Shown here: piece by piece, positions 25,311-35,230 of the stretch
Layout: every line of letters begins with the position of its first letter
Numbering within the stretch: the stretch's first letter is position 1
Assembly: GCA_937897985.1 (NCBI GenBank)
Contig: CALCBD010000032.1
Coordinates: 1 to 64,000, forward strand
Source: an uncultured Paludibacter sp.
GTDB lineage: Bacteria > Bacteroidota > Bacteroidia > Bacteroidales > Paludibacteraceae
Reading direction: 5' to 3'
DNA length: 64,000 nucleotides
The notes under the pieces: model-generated
Seen by the model: the letters and a program-made list of their open reading frames with translations, nothing else
Database searches by the model: none
What the model was told of the DNA's origin: nothing
Position numbers and translations under genes: made by a program

Positions 25311-26114
25311 TTATTTGTTCATTAGTTGATTCAGTTCAGCCCGATCGTATTTTGAAGGATCGAGCGTCGAAAATACAATTTTATTGTTAAACATTACCTT
25401 CGAAATATTAAAATCGCTGTTCAGTGTGTGTTTGGTACTGAATGCCTTTACATTAATTTTCTGAGGAAACATAATGTTGTCGGACAAAACAAAATTATTA
25501 TATGTTACCGAAAGGTTATAATTCGACGTTTTCGATTTCAGTGAAGTTTTTTGTATTCTGAAATCATTATTGATTTCGGTATTCTGAACCAACTGATTAT
25601 TTTCGTACGAAACAGTGTTCAGATCATTGCTTCCTTTTGAAACGCTGCATTTATCCGATTGAATTTCTTTCGACCCAATTGTAAACAACCGGTTGCTCAA
25701 CATGGCCTGCAAATCGTGGAAATTAACCGTCAGTCCGAATTTGGATTCCAGAAATCTGAAGTCGGTGACATACATTCGTTTATTTAGTTTATCATAAGCC
25801 CTGATGCTGTCGGGAGTTATTTCGAGTTTAAACATTTCGATGCCAAAGGCCGGTTGAATTGAAATATGCATGGCCGAATCGGTGCGTATTTTACAACTTG
25901 CAGCCACATTAAACGAACGCCCGTCGATATCAAGCAACAGACTCATTTTGCTTACATTAGCGCTTGAAAATGACGGTTGGTTGCGGGTTATTTTATCTAT
26001 CAGTTCAGTTTTTCTATAGTCCTGATCTGTTTTTTTGGGGAGTTGAAGTTTGGTTTTACAAGCCACAACCGTAATTAAAACGAGACCACAAATAATTATA
26101 TTTTTTAATTTCAT
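25311..26114 (-). CDS. DUF4292 lipoprotein
   Basis: 267 residues with a lipobox ending in Cys19 (LITVVAC). The body (SLLLDIDGRSFNVAASCKIR, FGIEMFKLEITPDSIRAYDK, NRRMYVTDF-like strands) matches the DUF4292 family of Bacteroidota, thought to have a LolA/LolB-like half-barrel. It is 5 nt from the EnvC-like gene and 15 nt from the TPR gene. A role in envelope lipid or lipoprotein handling is inference. Confidence 0.85.
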   Translation of the reverse strand: MKLKNIIICGLVLITVVACKTKLQLPKKTDQDYRKTELIDKITRNQPSFSSANVSKMSLLLDIDGRSFNVAASCKIRTDSAMHISIQPAFGIEMFKLEITPDSIRAYDKLNKRMYVTDFRFLESKFGLTVNFHDLQAMLSNRLFTIGSKEIQSDKCSVSKGSNDLNTVSYENNQLVQNTEINNDFRIQKTSLKSKTSNYNLSVTYNNFVLSDNIMFPQKINVKAFSTKHTLNSDFNISKVMFNNKIVFSTLDPSKYDRAELNQLMNK

Positions 26115-26129
26115 TTTCTTATGTGCTGA

Positions 26130-27866
26130 TTATTTTAATCCGTTTTCTATTTTTGATTGTAAATTTTCGGATGTATTCCCTTTGTCCGCTGCTTTTTTCC
26201 AGAATTCCCTCGCTTTAACCTGGTCACCCGATTTCCAGAGAATATCACCATAATGTTCGTAAATCACTCCCGGATCCTGTTGTGGTTTCAGGTTATCGAC
26301 TGCTCTTTCAATGTAAAATTTAGCCAGTGAGATGTTGCCCTGCTGAAAAAATATCCATGCATAAGTATCGAGATAGGTGCTGTTGTCGGGTTCTTTTTCA
26401 ACTGTTTTTGCACTCATCTTTTCTGCTTTTTTCAGATCGGTATTTTCTTCCGACAGATAATAGGCATAGTTATTCATTACATAAATATTATTCGGGCTCA
26501 GCTTAAGTGCTTCTTCATAAGCATCGAATGCCTGATTTTTCCTTCCGGTTTTATAGTTGATATCACCTATCTGGGCATAAATATCTGTTTTCAGAGCCGA
26601 TTCTTTTTCAGTTGCATACTGAAGTGCCGATTCGCTCGTTTTCAGGGCATCATCGTATTGCTTTAGCTGAAACTGAGTAATGGCTCTGTAGAAACAAAGT
26701 TGTGCTGTACCCGGAAGATTTTCGATGGCTCTGGCAGTTACATCCATCAGTTTATCATAATTTTGTTCGGAAATGTACAATTGTATCAGCTGAAACCATG
26801 TCTGTAAATTTTTCGGATTAATATTCAGCATCGATTCAAATTCTGATGCAGCTTCGGCATTTCTTTTTCTGTACTGCAGAAAAAGTGCATAATATCCGTG
26901 TACCTGCTCTTCGAGCGGATACCTGTCCACCAACATTTTGAACAGCGATTCTGTTTCGTCAAGTTTAACAGTGTCCTGAATTAATTTCTGAACATATTGT
27001 CCAAGAATGTCAATTTTCTGTTCTACTGCCAGCTGGTCTGATTTCAATGCTTTTACGATTGATTCAGTTGCTTTCAGTGGTTCATTTTTCTGGTTGTAAT
27101 AGTCAGACAATGAAACATAAACGTACGGATCTTCGGGGTCGGTAGCGATTACATCCTGAAAAATTTTGTAGGCTTCTTCGGGCATATTTTGCTGTAGAAA
27201 CAAATCGCCCCTTACCACCCGGTAACGCGATTGAGATGGAAATTTTTCAACGAGCTTGTCAATTTCAGCAATTGCTTTTTTTGGTTTTCCTATTTCGCGA
27301 AAGAGATTAAATTTTTCGATGGCAATATTTTCGTCGATCCCACTGATGGATTCAAGCATGCTGAAAGCATCAATAGCTTTCTGGTATTGTTTGTTTTGTT
27401 TATAAAGCGAGGCCAGCATTTGATATACTTCTTCTTTACGCGGAAACTTTGATTGCAGACTTTCGGCTACTACAATTGCTTTGTCAATTTTGTTCAGCTG
27501 GGCGCACGAAGCTATGAGTTGTAAGTGATACCACCAGTTGGAATCATCGTTTTTAAGTGCCTGCTCAAAATATTTTAAGGATTGTTCGTTCAGCCCGAGC
27601 GATGAATAAAGCATTCCCAGTTCCGACAATACACCGGCATCTGTTGAGTCAATCTGATGGCACATATTCAGCGATTCCATCGCCTGATCATACAAGCCTT
27701 CTCCTTTCTGCCTTATTGCTTCGTAAAACAAATAGTCAAATCTTTTCTGGTCGGCTTCGGTTAAATGAGCAGCATGAAATTTTGCCCTGCCCGTATTTTT
27801 TATACCTGAGCAGGCTGTGGTTAAGATCAGAATTGAAAAAAGAAGTATATTTATTTTTTTTATCAT
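26130..27866 (-). CDS. TPR-repeat lipoprotein
   Basis: 578 residues, lipobox ending in Cys19 (LILTTAC), then a run of tetratricopeptide repeats spanning nearly the whole protein (for example ALKNDDSNWWYHLQLIASCA, AFDAYEEALKLSPNNIYVMN). It starts 27 nt after dut and is followed closely by the DUF4292 gene, so it probably forms an envelope module with it. Protein partner unknown. Confidence 0.88.
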   Translation of the reverse strand: MIKKINILLFSILILTTACSGIKNTGRAKFHAAHLTEADQKRFDYLFYEAIRQKGEGLYDQAMESLNMCHQIDSTDAGVLSELGMLYSSLGLNEQSLKYFEQALKNDDSNWWYHLQLIASCAQLNKIDKAIVVAESLQSKFPRKEEVYQMLASLYKQNKQYQKAIDAFSMLESISGIDENIAIEKFNLFREIGKPKKAIAEIDKLVEKFPSQSRYRVVRGDLFLQQNMPEEAYKIFQDVIATDPEDPYVYVSLSDYYNQKNEPLKATESIVKALKSDQLAVEQKIDILGQYVQKLIQDTVKLDETESLFKMLVDRYPLEEQVHGYYALFLQYRKRNAEAASEFESMLNINPKNLQTWFQLIQLYISEQNYDKLMDVTARAIENLPGTAQLCFYRAITQFQLKQYDDALKTSESALQYATEKESALKTDIYAQIGDINYKTGRKNQAFDAYEEALKLSPNNIYVMNNYAYYLSEENTDLKKAEKMSAKTVEKEPDNSTYLDTYAWIFFQQGNISLAKFYIERAVDNLKPQQDPGVIYEHYGDILWKSGDQVKAREFWKKAADKGNTSENLQSKIENGLK

Positions 27867-27893
27867 TTCAGTTGATAGTTAGTCTTTTATCCA

Positions 27894-28328
27894 TCAGTGT
27901 TTTCCGGTGTGACCGAATCCTCCTTCACCGCGTTCGGTGGCATCTAATTCATCCACAGGTTTCCATTCGGCCTTGGTGTATGTACCGATGACCATCTGGC
28001 AAATTCGTTCACCATCTTTAACTTCAAAATCCTCGTTCGATAAATTTACCAGAATTACAGCAATTTCGCCTCTGTAATCGGCATCTATGGTGCCGGGCGA
28101 ATTTAATACACTAATTCCCTTTTTGATGGCTAAACCACTGCGTGGTCTGATTTGCGCTTCGTAACCTTCGGGCAACTGGATGTACAACCCTGTGGGAATG
28201 AGTTTCCTTTCCATTGGTCGAAGAAGTACAGGCTCTGATAAATTGGCGCGGAGGTCCATACCGGCCGAGTGTGCGGTGGCGTACTCAGGTAATTCGTGTT
28301 TCGATCGGTTGACGATTTTTATTTTCAT
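27894..28328 (-). CDS. dut: Deoxyuridine 5'-triphosphate nucleotidohydrolase
   Basis: 144-residue trimeric dUTPase. The five family motifs are visible: HSAGMDLRA, PRSGLAIKKG, NSPGTIDADYRGEI (with the catalytic Asp), ERICQMVI and the C-terminal arm RGEGGFGHTGKH. It hydrolyses dUTP to dUMP. First gene of the leftward block ending at parE. Confidence 0.97.
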   Translation of the reverse strand: MKIKIVNRSKHELPEYATAHSAGMDLRANLSEPVLLRPMERKLIPTGLYIQLPEGYEAQIRPRSGLAIKKGISVLNSPGTIDADYRGEIAVILVNLSNEDFEVKDGERICQMVIGTYTKAEWKPVDELDATERGEGGFGHTGKH

Positions 28329-28850
28329 CGTTGAAGTTGAATATTTTTTAGTATTGTAAATTTTCTTTCAGCTTAGCCACAAAAATACTCATTTTTATTG
28401 TTAACGCTTTTAGTTGATGTGCGAAAAAATATTTTTTAAGTTTTAATGAAATTTATTCATTAACAAATCCGGTAATTTAAAGCTCGTTTTTATTCGCTTT
28501 TTTTTTGTTTTTTGTGTAATTTATCATTCGGCTGAACGTGTTTTGGTTAAAATAGCTGATGATTTCCTGTAAGCAGACACAGATTGTTCTGAATCTGATT
28601 TCTTTATGAAATTTCAGATTTTTTCAGTACAGGTCAAAAAATAATTGTTTAAATCTGATTATTTTTTTCTCTCTGCTTTTAAGTCGGAAAAGAAGGAAAA
28701 ATATATCATGTTAAAATTTTATTAAATTATTTATCTACCAAGGTATTAATATTCAAAAATATGCATTTAAAATGAATATATATACATTTATTATCATGTA
28801 TGGGTCGAAAATTCCAAAATTATTATTAAATTAGTGATAATTTATACAGA

Positions 28851-28872
28851 ATTAAAGAAATATTTCTTTAAT
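28851..28872. promoter_or_regulatory. Perfect 22-bp palindrome upstream of the pckA promoter
   Basis: The arms are ATTAAAGAAAT and its exact complement. It ends 26 bp before the minus-7 box, just upstream of the expected minus-33 region, a position typical of an activator site. Confidence 0.6.
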
Positions 28873-28898
28873 TAATTTTATAAACGAAATAATTTTTG

Positions 28899-28906
28899 TA
28901 CTTTTG
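28899..28906 (+). promoter_or_regulatory. Minus-7 box of pckA
   Basis: TACTTTTG fits TAnnTTTG and lies 78 nt before the ATG, giving a leader of roughly 70 nt. Confidence 0.6.
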
Positions 28907-28984
28907 CGGTGATTTTCGAAAAATAAAAATTAGGGTATAAAAGATAAGATAAGTATATAAAATAATCATTTTAAACAAAAGAAA

Positions 28985-30580
28985 ATGTCAAATTTGGATT
29001 TAAGCAAGTATGGTATTTCGGGTGACTTCGAAATCTTACACAATCCCACTTACGAAGAATTGTTTCAGGCAGAAATTGATCCTGCAAACGAAGGTTTTGA
29101 AAGAGGAGTATTAACAACTACCGGAGCAGTATCAGTTGATACAGGTAAATTTACCGGACGTTCACCCAAGGATAAGTTCTTTGTAAAAGACGCTGTTACC
29201 GATGAGCACCTCTGGTGGGACGGAACCATCAACCGCCCTACATCTCCCGAAGTATTCGAACATTGCAAAAACCTGGTTACAAAGCAATTATCGACAGCCA
29301 AAAAGTTGTATGTAGTTGATACGTTTTGCGGTACCAATGAAGATACACGTATGAAAGTACGTTTTGTTATGGAAGTTGCCTGGCAGGCGCATTTCGTGAC
29401 AAATATGTTTATCCGTCCGTCACACTACGAACTGGCCAACTATGGTGAGCCTGATTTCGTTACCCTGAACGGTTCAAAAACTGTTAACCCGCAGTGGAAA
29501 GAACAGGGATTGAACTCTGAAGTATTTACATTGTTCAACCTGACAACGAAAATGCAGGTTATCGGCGGCACCTGGTATGGTGGCGAAATGAAAAAAGGTA
29601 TTTTTGCATTGATGAATTATTACCTGCCACTCAAAGGTATGGCTTCGATGCACTGTTCGGCCAATGTTGGTAAAGACGGCGATGTTGCTATCTTCTTCGG
29701 TTTGTCGGGAACAGGTAAAACCACTCTCTCTGCCGATCCGAAACGTTACCTTATCGGCGACGACGAACATGGTTGGGATGATAATGGTGTATTCAACTAC
29801 GAAGGTGGTTGCTATGCAAAAGTTATAGATCTTGAAAAAGACAAGGAACCTGATATCTGGAGAGCTATACGCAGAGATGCACTGCTTGAAAACGTAACTG
29901 TTCTGGCTGATGGTACCCCTGATTATTCGGCAGCAGCTTCGAAAACTGAAAATACACGTGTATCATATCCGATTTATCATATCAATAAAATCGTGTCTCC
30001 ATCACGTGCCGGACACGCAAAGAAAATCATTTACCTTTCGGCTGATGCTTTCGGAGTATTGCCTCCGGTTTCGATTCTTGACGACAAATCAGCTCAATAT
30101 CACTTCCTTTCAGGTTTTACCTCGAAATTAGCCGGAACTGAACGCGGAATTACCGAACCGGTTCCTTCATTTTCGCCTGCTTTTGGTGAAGCATTTCTGA
30201 CACTTCATCCAACTATGTATGCTAAAACCCTGATTGGAAAAGCTAAAGAACATAACGCCAAAGTTTATCTGGTTAACACCGGATGGAACGGTACCGGAAA
30301 ACGTATTTCGCTGAAAAATACACGTGCCATCATCGATGCCATTATCGACGGATCTATCGAAGCTGCCGAAACCATTCACATTCCGATTCTGAATCTGGTT
30401 GCTCCGACTGCACTGAACAATGTCGATACCGATATTCTTGACCCACGTAACACCTATGCAGATGTTGCTGAATGGGAAACTAAAGCAAAATCACTTGCTG
30501 CGAAATACATCAAGAATTTTGAGCAATATCTTGATAATGAAGATGCTAAAGAACTGGTTGCTTCAGGACCACAATTGTAA
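28985..30580 (+). CDS. pckA: Phosphoenolpyruvate carboxykinase (ATP)
   Basis: 531 residues, the normal length of the ATP-dependent enzyme. Substrate Arg in TGRSPKDKF (58-66), GGTWYGGEMKKGIF (194-207) with the metal-binding Lys, kinase-1a GLSGTGKTTLS (239-249) and kinase-2 GDDEHGW (258-264). It interconverts oxaloacetate and PEP; in fermenting Bacteroidales it usually runs toward oxaloacetate with ATP gain. A terminator follows at 30623-30657. Confidence 0.97.
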   Translation: MSNLDLSKYGISGDFEILHNPTYEELFQAEIDPANEGFERGVLTTTGAVSVDTGKFTGRSPKDKFFVKDAVTDEHLWWDGTINRPTSPEVFEHCKNLVTKQLSTAKKLYVVDTFCGTNEDTRMKVRFVMEVAWQAHFVTNMFIRPSHYELANYGEPDFVTLNGSKTVNPQWKEQGLNSEVFTLFNLTTKMQVIGGTWYGGEMKKGIFALMNYYLPLKGMASMHCSANVGKDGDVAIFFGLSGTGKTTLSADPKRYLIGDDEHGWDDNGVFNYEGGCYAKVIDLEKDKEPDIWRAIRRDALLENVTVLADGTPDYSAAASKTENTRVSYPIYHINKIVSPSRAGHAKKIIYLSADAFGVLPPVSILDDKSAQYHFLSGFTSKLAGTERGITEPVPSFSPAFGEAFLTLHPTMYAKTLIGKAKEHNAKVYLVNTGWNGTGKRISLKNTRAIIDAIIDGSIEAAETIHIPILNLVAPTALNNVDTDILDPRNTYADVAEWETKAKSLAAKYIKNFEQYLDNEDAKELVASGPQL

Positions 30581-30622
30581 TCTGTTCGTAGCGTCTGGAT
30601 TTTAAAAATCAGGACAAAAAAT

Positions 30623-30657
30623 AAACGGGCTGTTCGAAATTTTCCGACAGCCCGTTT
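30623..30657 (+). terminator. Terminator after pckA
   Basis: Perfect 11-bp stem: AAACGGGCTGT (30623-30633) with ACAGCCCGTTT (30647-30657). Confidence 0.8.
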
Positions 30658-30753
30658 GATTTCATCCGGACAATTTGTAAATGGCTCAAACGATTTCAAT
30701 TCTCCGTAATTAACAATTTACAGGTGGGTTTCAATTTATTAAATGCGTTTTTG

Positions 30754-30761
30754 TATCTTTG
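30754..30761 (+). promoter_or_regulatory. Minus-7 box of xerD
   Basis: TATCTTTG lies inside the longest possible reading frame of the next gene, which excludes the start at 30743 and supports the ATG at 30797. Confidence 0.6.
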
Positions 30762-30796
30762 CAGGTCGAAAAAATGAATCAACACAAACAATCGCG

Positions 30797-31693
30797 ATGC
30801 TTTCACTGAACGATGAGTTTCATTTGTATCTGAAACTCGAAAAAGCTTTGTCCGACAATACCATAGAAGCGTATGAACTTGATCTCCGAAAGTTGGGCCG
30901 GTATCTCTCAGATGCTCATGTTGAACCGGAGATGGCTACGACTGAAGTTTTGCGTGATTTTATAGTTGAACTTGCCGGAATCGGCATTCATCCGCGCTCG
31001 CAGGCCCGGATTATATCGAGTGTCAGGGCTTTTTATCATTTTTTGATTTATAAAAACAAAAGGGCGGATGATCCGACTGAATTGATCGAAAGTCCGAAGA
31101 CAGGACTCAGACTTCCGGTCGTTTTGTCGGTAAATGAAATTGACAGAATTGTAGCTGCCATCGATTTGTCGAAGCCTGAAGGTCAGAGGAATAAAGCCAT
31201 CATCGAAACTCTTTACGGCTCGGGTATCAGGGTATCGGAACTGATTAACATCGATTTGTCGAAAATTTATTTTAAGGATGGATACATGTTGGTGGAAGGC
31301 AAAGGGAGTAAACAAAGATTAGTACCGCTTTCGGATCAGGCGATACAACAAATTGAGTTTTGGCTGATCGACCGTAACGCACTAAAAATAAAAAAGGGGA
31401 ACGAAGACCTTCTTTTTCTTAACCGGAGAGGCGGAAAACTTACCCGGGCAATGATTTTTACAATTGTAAAAGAGCTTGCAGCCGGAGCTGGTATAAAGAA
31501 AAATGTAAGTCCGCATACTTTCCGGCATTCGTTTGCAACTCATTTGCTCGAAAACGGAGCCAACCTGAGGGCGATACAACAGTTGCTTGGCCACGAATCG
31601 ATTACCACGACCGAGCTTTATGCTCACATTGATGTACATTTTTTACGCGAAACGATACTGGAATTTCACCCAATGAACAAACGCAAAAAATAA
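30797..31693 (+). CDS. xerD: Tyrosine recombinase XerD
   Basis: 298 residues from the ATG at 30797, the standard XerC/D length. N-terminal SAM-like core-binding domain (about 5-90) and catalytic domain with the full set R145 (YGSGIRVSELI), K169 (GKGSKQR), H240 and R243 (PHTFRHSFATHLL), H266 (LLGHESI) and nucleophile Y275. Acts at dif to resolve chromosome dimers. No phage or integron genes are adjacent, so the housekeeping role is favoured. Confidence 0.92.
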   Translation: MLSLNDEFHLYLKLEKALSDNTIEAYELDLRKLGRYLSDAHVEPEMATTEVLRDFIVELAGIGIHPRSQARIISSVRAFYHFLIYKNKRADDPTELIESPKTGLRLPVVLSVNEIDRIVAAIDLSKPEGQRNKAIIETLYGSGIRVSELINIDLSKIYFKDGYMLVEGKGSKQRLVPLSDQAIQQIEFWLIDRNALKIKKGNEDLLFLNRRGGKLTRAMIFTIVKELAAGAGIKKNVSPHTFRHSFATHLLENGANLRAIQQLLGHESITTTELYAHIDVHFLRETILEFHPMNKRKK

Positions 31694-31749
31694 TTACTCA
31701 ACACGTACAACCAGACTTAATTTTTTGAAGAATTACTTTTATTATAATA

Positions 31750-34149
31750 TTGAATATCAGCAAAATAACATACATTTTATTAGTAAGTTTTTTGATTTTA
31801 ATCAATGCTTTTCAATTAAAAGCTCAGGAAACTCTGGTTGTAGGTCAGGTGCTTAATGCAACCGATTCACAGCCTGTGGCGGATGTAAACATTTTTTTCA
31901 AAAATTCTGAAATCGGAGTCAAAACCAACGATGAAGGTTATTTTCTGATTCGCACTCAGGGGAATGAAAACACACTGGTTTTTTCGTGTGTCGGATACAG
32001 GCGCAGGGAAATAAAGATAAAGCAGGGTAAAAGCGTTGGAATGCAGGTTGAACTTCAGGAACAAAGTACCCTGCTTCAGGATGTTTTTGTAGTTCCGGGC
32101 TCGAATCCGGCTATGGATTTAATGAAAAAAGTGCGTGAACGTAAACAGCAGAACGATATTTACAAAAAATCTTCATTCCCGTTACGACAGAAAGAACAGT
32201 TATTGGTTTTACTTGCTAAACTGAATCAACGTTCAACGGGTAAACGAATTTACGAACAACTATCGAAAGGTGCTCTGACCAAAACGGATACCACTTTAAC
32301 AATTCCGTTATATATGTCTGAAACAGAACATAATGCTGTTTCTAATTCAGATGTACTACAATCGAAAGACGTTTTTTCGTCGACACCCGAAATCGAAAAT
32401 CTACTTCTGAAATTGATTGGAAAAATTAATTTCAACCAAAATTTCTACGATAATTCGGTAAAATTGTTCGACAAAAACTTTGTAAGTCCTTTGGCAAATG
32501 CGGGCAATATTTATTATAACTACTACCTGGCCGACAGTACGTTCGCCGGTGTAAGGAAAATATATCAGGTTCATTTCTTCAGCAAAAACTCCAAAAATCT
32601 GGCTTTCAACGGTAGTATGCAAATTGATTCGTCGACCTGTGCACTTGTTTCAATCAATGCCGTTTTGCCCAACAATGCGAACCTGAATTTTGTCAATAAC
32701 CTGCGCATTCATCAAAACTATAAATTTACGCCTGACCATGTGTGGAGCCCTGACAACGCTAACACAACCCTGGATTTGATGTACGAACTTCTGGCTGACA
32801 GTATCCACCCGAAACCACGAATATTCCTGCACCGAAACGTCGTTACTCTCAGTGATGGTAGTACTGCAATCAACCAACCGGATTTTGCTCAAAGCAAATT
32901 TTCAGCTGATACACTGCATTCAAAACTTGACAGTCTAAATGATACTCCATTGATAAAGACAGCTAAGTGGCTGGCCGACATTGTGATTACAGGTTATATT
33001 CCGATTGGGAAAGTTGATGTCGGAAAAATCCAGAATCTCGCCCGTATCACTGATATAGAAGGTTTCAGGTTAAACATTCCGGTTTATACCAACGAACACT
33101 GGTCGAAAAATTTCAGATTCGGCGGATATCTCGGTTATGGATTTAAAAATAAAATCATCAAATATTCAGGGATTACCGAAGTGAAATTACCGGGTAAAAA
33201 GTTCCGCTCACTGAGTGCCTCCTATACCAACGATTACAGAAGTGAGAATTATAATTACAATGATTTTCTGATTAGAGAAAACCCCTTAAATTCGGGTGAT
33301 GAAGATATTTCAGGTACCGTTTTCGGATTACGATCGGCCGGAAATATGAGCGAACGGCACGAATGGAATATCACTGCTTCAAACGACTGGAATTCTGATA
33401 TTGAATCAAAACTTATTTTCAGGCAGAATATTTATTATCCCGGACCAATTCTTCCGTTTCGTTTAAATGGTGTCGATATTGCAAGTATCAAACAGGAATC
33501 GGCTACTTTTTTTACCCGTTTTTCGTTTGGCGAAGCTGTTTATGACGATCATTTTCAGCGAATATATATCTACAACAACAAGCCTGTCGTTTACGCAATG
33601 TTTGAAGGTGGTCGTTATCAGAATGGTATTAAAAGCGGGAATTATGCCAAAATATCAGGAATGCTGAAACAGGATGTTAGTTTCAGTCTGGGTTTGTGGA
33701 GATACATGGTCGAAGCCGGTACACTTTTGGGAGATATGCCTTATACTTTGCTCAAAATGCCATCGGGCAATGTGACCAACGGGTATGGAAAATATAATTT
33801 TGTATTGATGAACCAAATGGAATTCAGAGCCGACAGGTATATTCTTTGTCACAATGAATTGTCACTGAACGGAATTTTATTTAACCAGATTCCGCTCGTC
33901 AAATATCTGAATTTAAGAGAATTAATGAGTCTGAAAATGTTTTACGGAACCATGCGTGATGCACACAAAAATATACTCGATATTCCGGGTTATATCCACA
34001 CCACTAAAGTTCCTTATATCGAAGCCGGTGTTGGATTCAGTAATTTACTCCGGGTTTTAACCCTTCAGTCGTTTTGGCGACTCACCGAAAATGACAGACC
34101 CGGAACAACTAAATGGGGTGTAAAAGCAAGTATCAGAATCAGTTTGTGA
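31750..34149 (+). CDS. DUF5686 outer-membrane protein with carboxypeptidase-like domain
   Basis: 799 residues starting at a TTG, the only start that keeps the signal peptide (KITYILLVSFLILINAF, ending KAQ). Carboxypeptidase-like regulatory domain about 28-105 (VGQVLNATDSQPVADVNIFF), then a helical-plus-beta middle region and a long C-terminal beta-barrel-like part ending KWGVKASIRISL. This is the DUF5686 architecture, common in Bacteroidota, of unknown function in the outer membrane. No neighbour on the same strand within 55 nt except xerD. Confidence 0.88.
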   Translation: MNISKITYILLVSFLILINAFQLKAQETLVVGQVLNATDSQPVADVNIFFKNSEIGVKTNDEGYFLIRTQGNENTLVFSCVGYRRREIKIKQGKSVGMQVELQEQSTLLQDVFVVPGSNPAMDLMKKVRERKQQNDIYKKSSFPLRQKEQLLVLLAKLNQRSTGKRIYEQLSKGALTKTDTTLTIPLYMSETEHNAVSNSDVLQSKDVFSSTPEIENLLLKLIGKINFNQNFYDNSVKLFDKNFVSPLANAGNIYYNYYLADSTFAGVRKIYQVHFFSKNSKNLAFNGSMQIDSSTCALVSINAVLPNNANLNFVNNLRIHQNYKFTPDHVWSPDNANTTLDLMYELLADSIHPKPRIFLHRNVVTLSDGSTAINQPDFAQSKFSADTLHSKLDSLNDTPLIKTAKWLADIVITGYIPIGKVDVGKIQNLARITDIEGFRLNIPVYTNEHWSKNFRFGGYLGYGFKNKIIKYSGITEVKLPGKKFRSLSASYTNDYRSENYNYNDFLIRENPLNSGDEDISGTVFGLRSAGNMSERHEWNITASNDWNSDIESKLIFRQNIYYPGPILPFRLNGVDIASIKQESATFFTRFSFGEAVYDDHFQRIYIYNNKPVVYAMFEGGRYQNGIKSGNYAKISGMLKQDVSFSLGLWRYMVEAGTLLGDMPYTLLKMPSGNVTNGYGKYNFVLMNQMEFRADRYILCHNELSLNGILFNQIPLVKYLNLRELMSLKMFYGTMRDAHKNILDIPGYIHTTKVPYIEAGVGFSNLLRVLTLQSFWRLTENDRPGTTKWGVKASIRISL

Positions 34150-34319
34150 TGTGCTGAGTATGATTTTAATAAGTGTTTTCATCGGTTGAGGAGTGATTCA
34201 GACTCGTCTCTCACTCACTGTTTCTTACTTTTATGATACGATTGAAGTATATTGAACCAATCATATTTATAAAATTCAACATTTTCAAACAATATATTCC
34301 GGATTTTAATTAGATATTC

Positions 34320-34327
34320 TATCTTTG
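34320..34327 (+). promoter_or_regulatory. Minus-7 box of proC
   Basis: TATCTTTG, 28 nt before the ATG at 34355. Confidence 0.55.
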
Positions 34328-34354
34328 TAAAAATTATCGGTAATATATAATAAA

Positions 34355-35155
34355 ATGGAAACTACAGATTTAAAAGTTAGTATTATTGGTGCCGGAAACA
34401 TGGGTGGTGCTATTGCACGCGGCCTGGCAAAAGGTAGTCTCGTACGTACCGTGAATATCAGAGTCAGTGATGTGTCCGACGAAAGTCTTCAGGCAATACA
34501 GGCAACTGCTCCTGAAATAACTGTTAGTAAATCAAATGTGGAGGTCATACGCGATGCCGATGTGATAGTGCTTGCGGTCAAACCCTGGCTGGTTGAGATT
34601 GTTGCAAAAGAAATAGAACATAAAATTGATTACCGCAGACAAATCATAGTGTCGATAGCCGCAGGAATTGATTTTGAAAAACTAACCGAGATTTTTGATA
34701 CCGAAGCTACTATTTTCAGAATTATACCAAACACAGCCATAGACGTTTTGCAGAGTGTTTCGTCGATATCGGCTCACAAAGCGTCCAAAGAAGAAGAGGA
34801 ACTAATATTAAATCTTTTCGGTGAACTGGGACAGGCTTATCTGGTACCCGAATCTCAGCTCAATGCATTTATGTCTCTTTCGTCCTGTGGTATTGCTTAT
34901 GCGTTCCGCTATATTCGTGCTGCCATGGAAGGTGGTGTGGAGATGGGAATTTATCCGTCGGTGGCTCAGAAAGTGATACTTCAGACCCTGAGAGGTGCTA
35001 TTGAATTACTCGAAGCCAACGACTCTCATCCGGAAGCAGAAATTGATAAAGTTACCACTCCCGGCGGTATTACAATAAAAGGATTGAACGAAATGGAAGC
35101 CAACGGATTTACTAATGCAGTAATAAAAGGACTGAAAGCTTCGCATTTGAAGTAA
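34355..35155 (+). CDS. proC: Pyrroline-5-carboxylate reductase
   Basis: 266 residues. Rossmann motif IIGAGNMGGAIARGL at the N-terminus, VLAVKP near 74, SIAAGI, RIIPNTA, and the substrate-site region LSSCGIAYAFRYIRAAMEGG and TTPGGITIKGLNEME. Catalyses the last step of proline synthesis. Followed by a 9-bp minisatellite and then the XRE-cupin gene. Confidence 0.94.
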   Translation: METTDLKVSIIGAGNMGGAIARGLAKGSLVRTVNIRVSDVSDESLQAIQATAPEITVSKSNVEVIRDADVIVLAVKPWLVEIVAKEIEHKIDYRRQIIVSIAAGIDFEKLTEIFDTEATIFRIIPNTAIDVLQSVSSISAHKASKEEEELILNLFGELGQAYLVPESQLNAFMSLSSCGIAYAFRYIRAAMEGGVEMGIYPSVAQKVILQTLRGAIELLEANDSHPEAEIDKVTTPGGITIKGLNEMEANGFTNAVIKGLKASHLK

Positions 35156-35183
35156 AAAAAACAGGAAGACAAAGAAGTCAGGT

Positions 35184-35224
35184 AGCGGGAAGCGGGAAGC
35201 GGGTAGCGGGAAGCGGGAAGCGGG
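35184..35224 (+). repeat. 7-bp tandem repeat (AGCGGGA), six units
   Basis: Units at 35184, 35191, 35198, 35205, 35212 and 35219 (last one truncated), with a single variant (AGCGGGT). Confidence 0.9.
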
Positions 35225-35230
35225 CTGAAA

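Larger units (their letters stand above)
28329..28984. other. Long AT-rich divergent intergenic region, dut / pckA
   Basis: 656 nt with no credible gene. Contains the palindrome 28851-28872 and the pckA minus-7 box 28899-28906; the first ~500 nt are featureless A/T-rich sequence. Confidence 0.5.

Noticed and set aside
30797..31693. Tyrosine recombinase as part of a mobile element or phase switch
   Set aside because: It has XerD length and motifs, its own housekeeping promoter, and no inverted repeats or cargo genes beside it.
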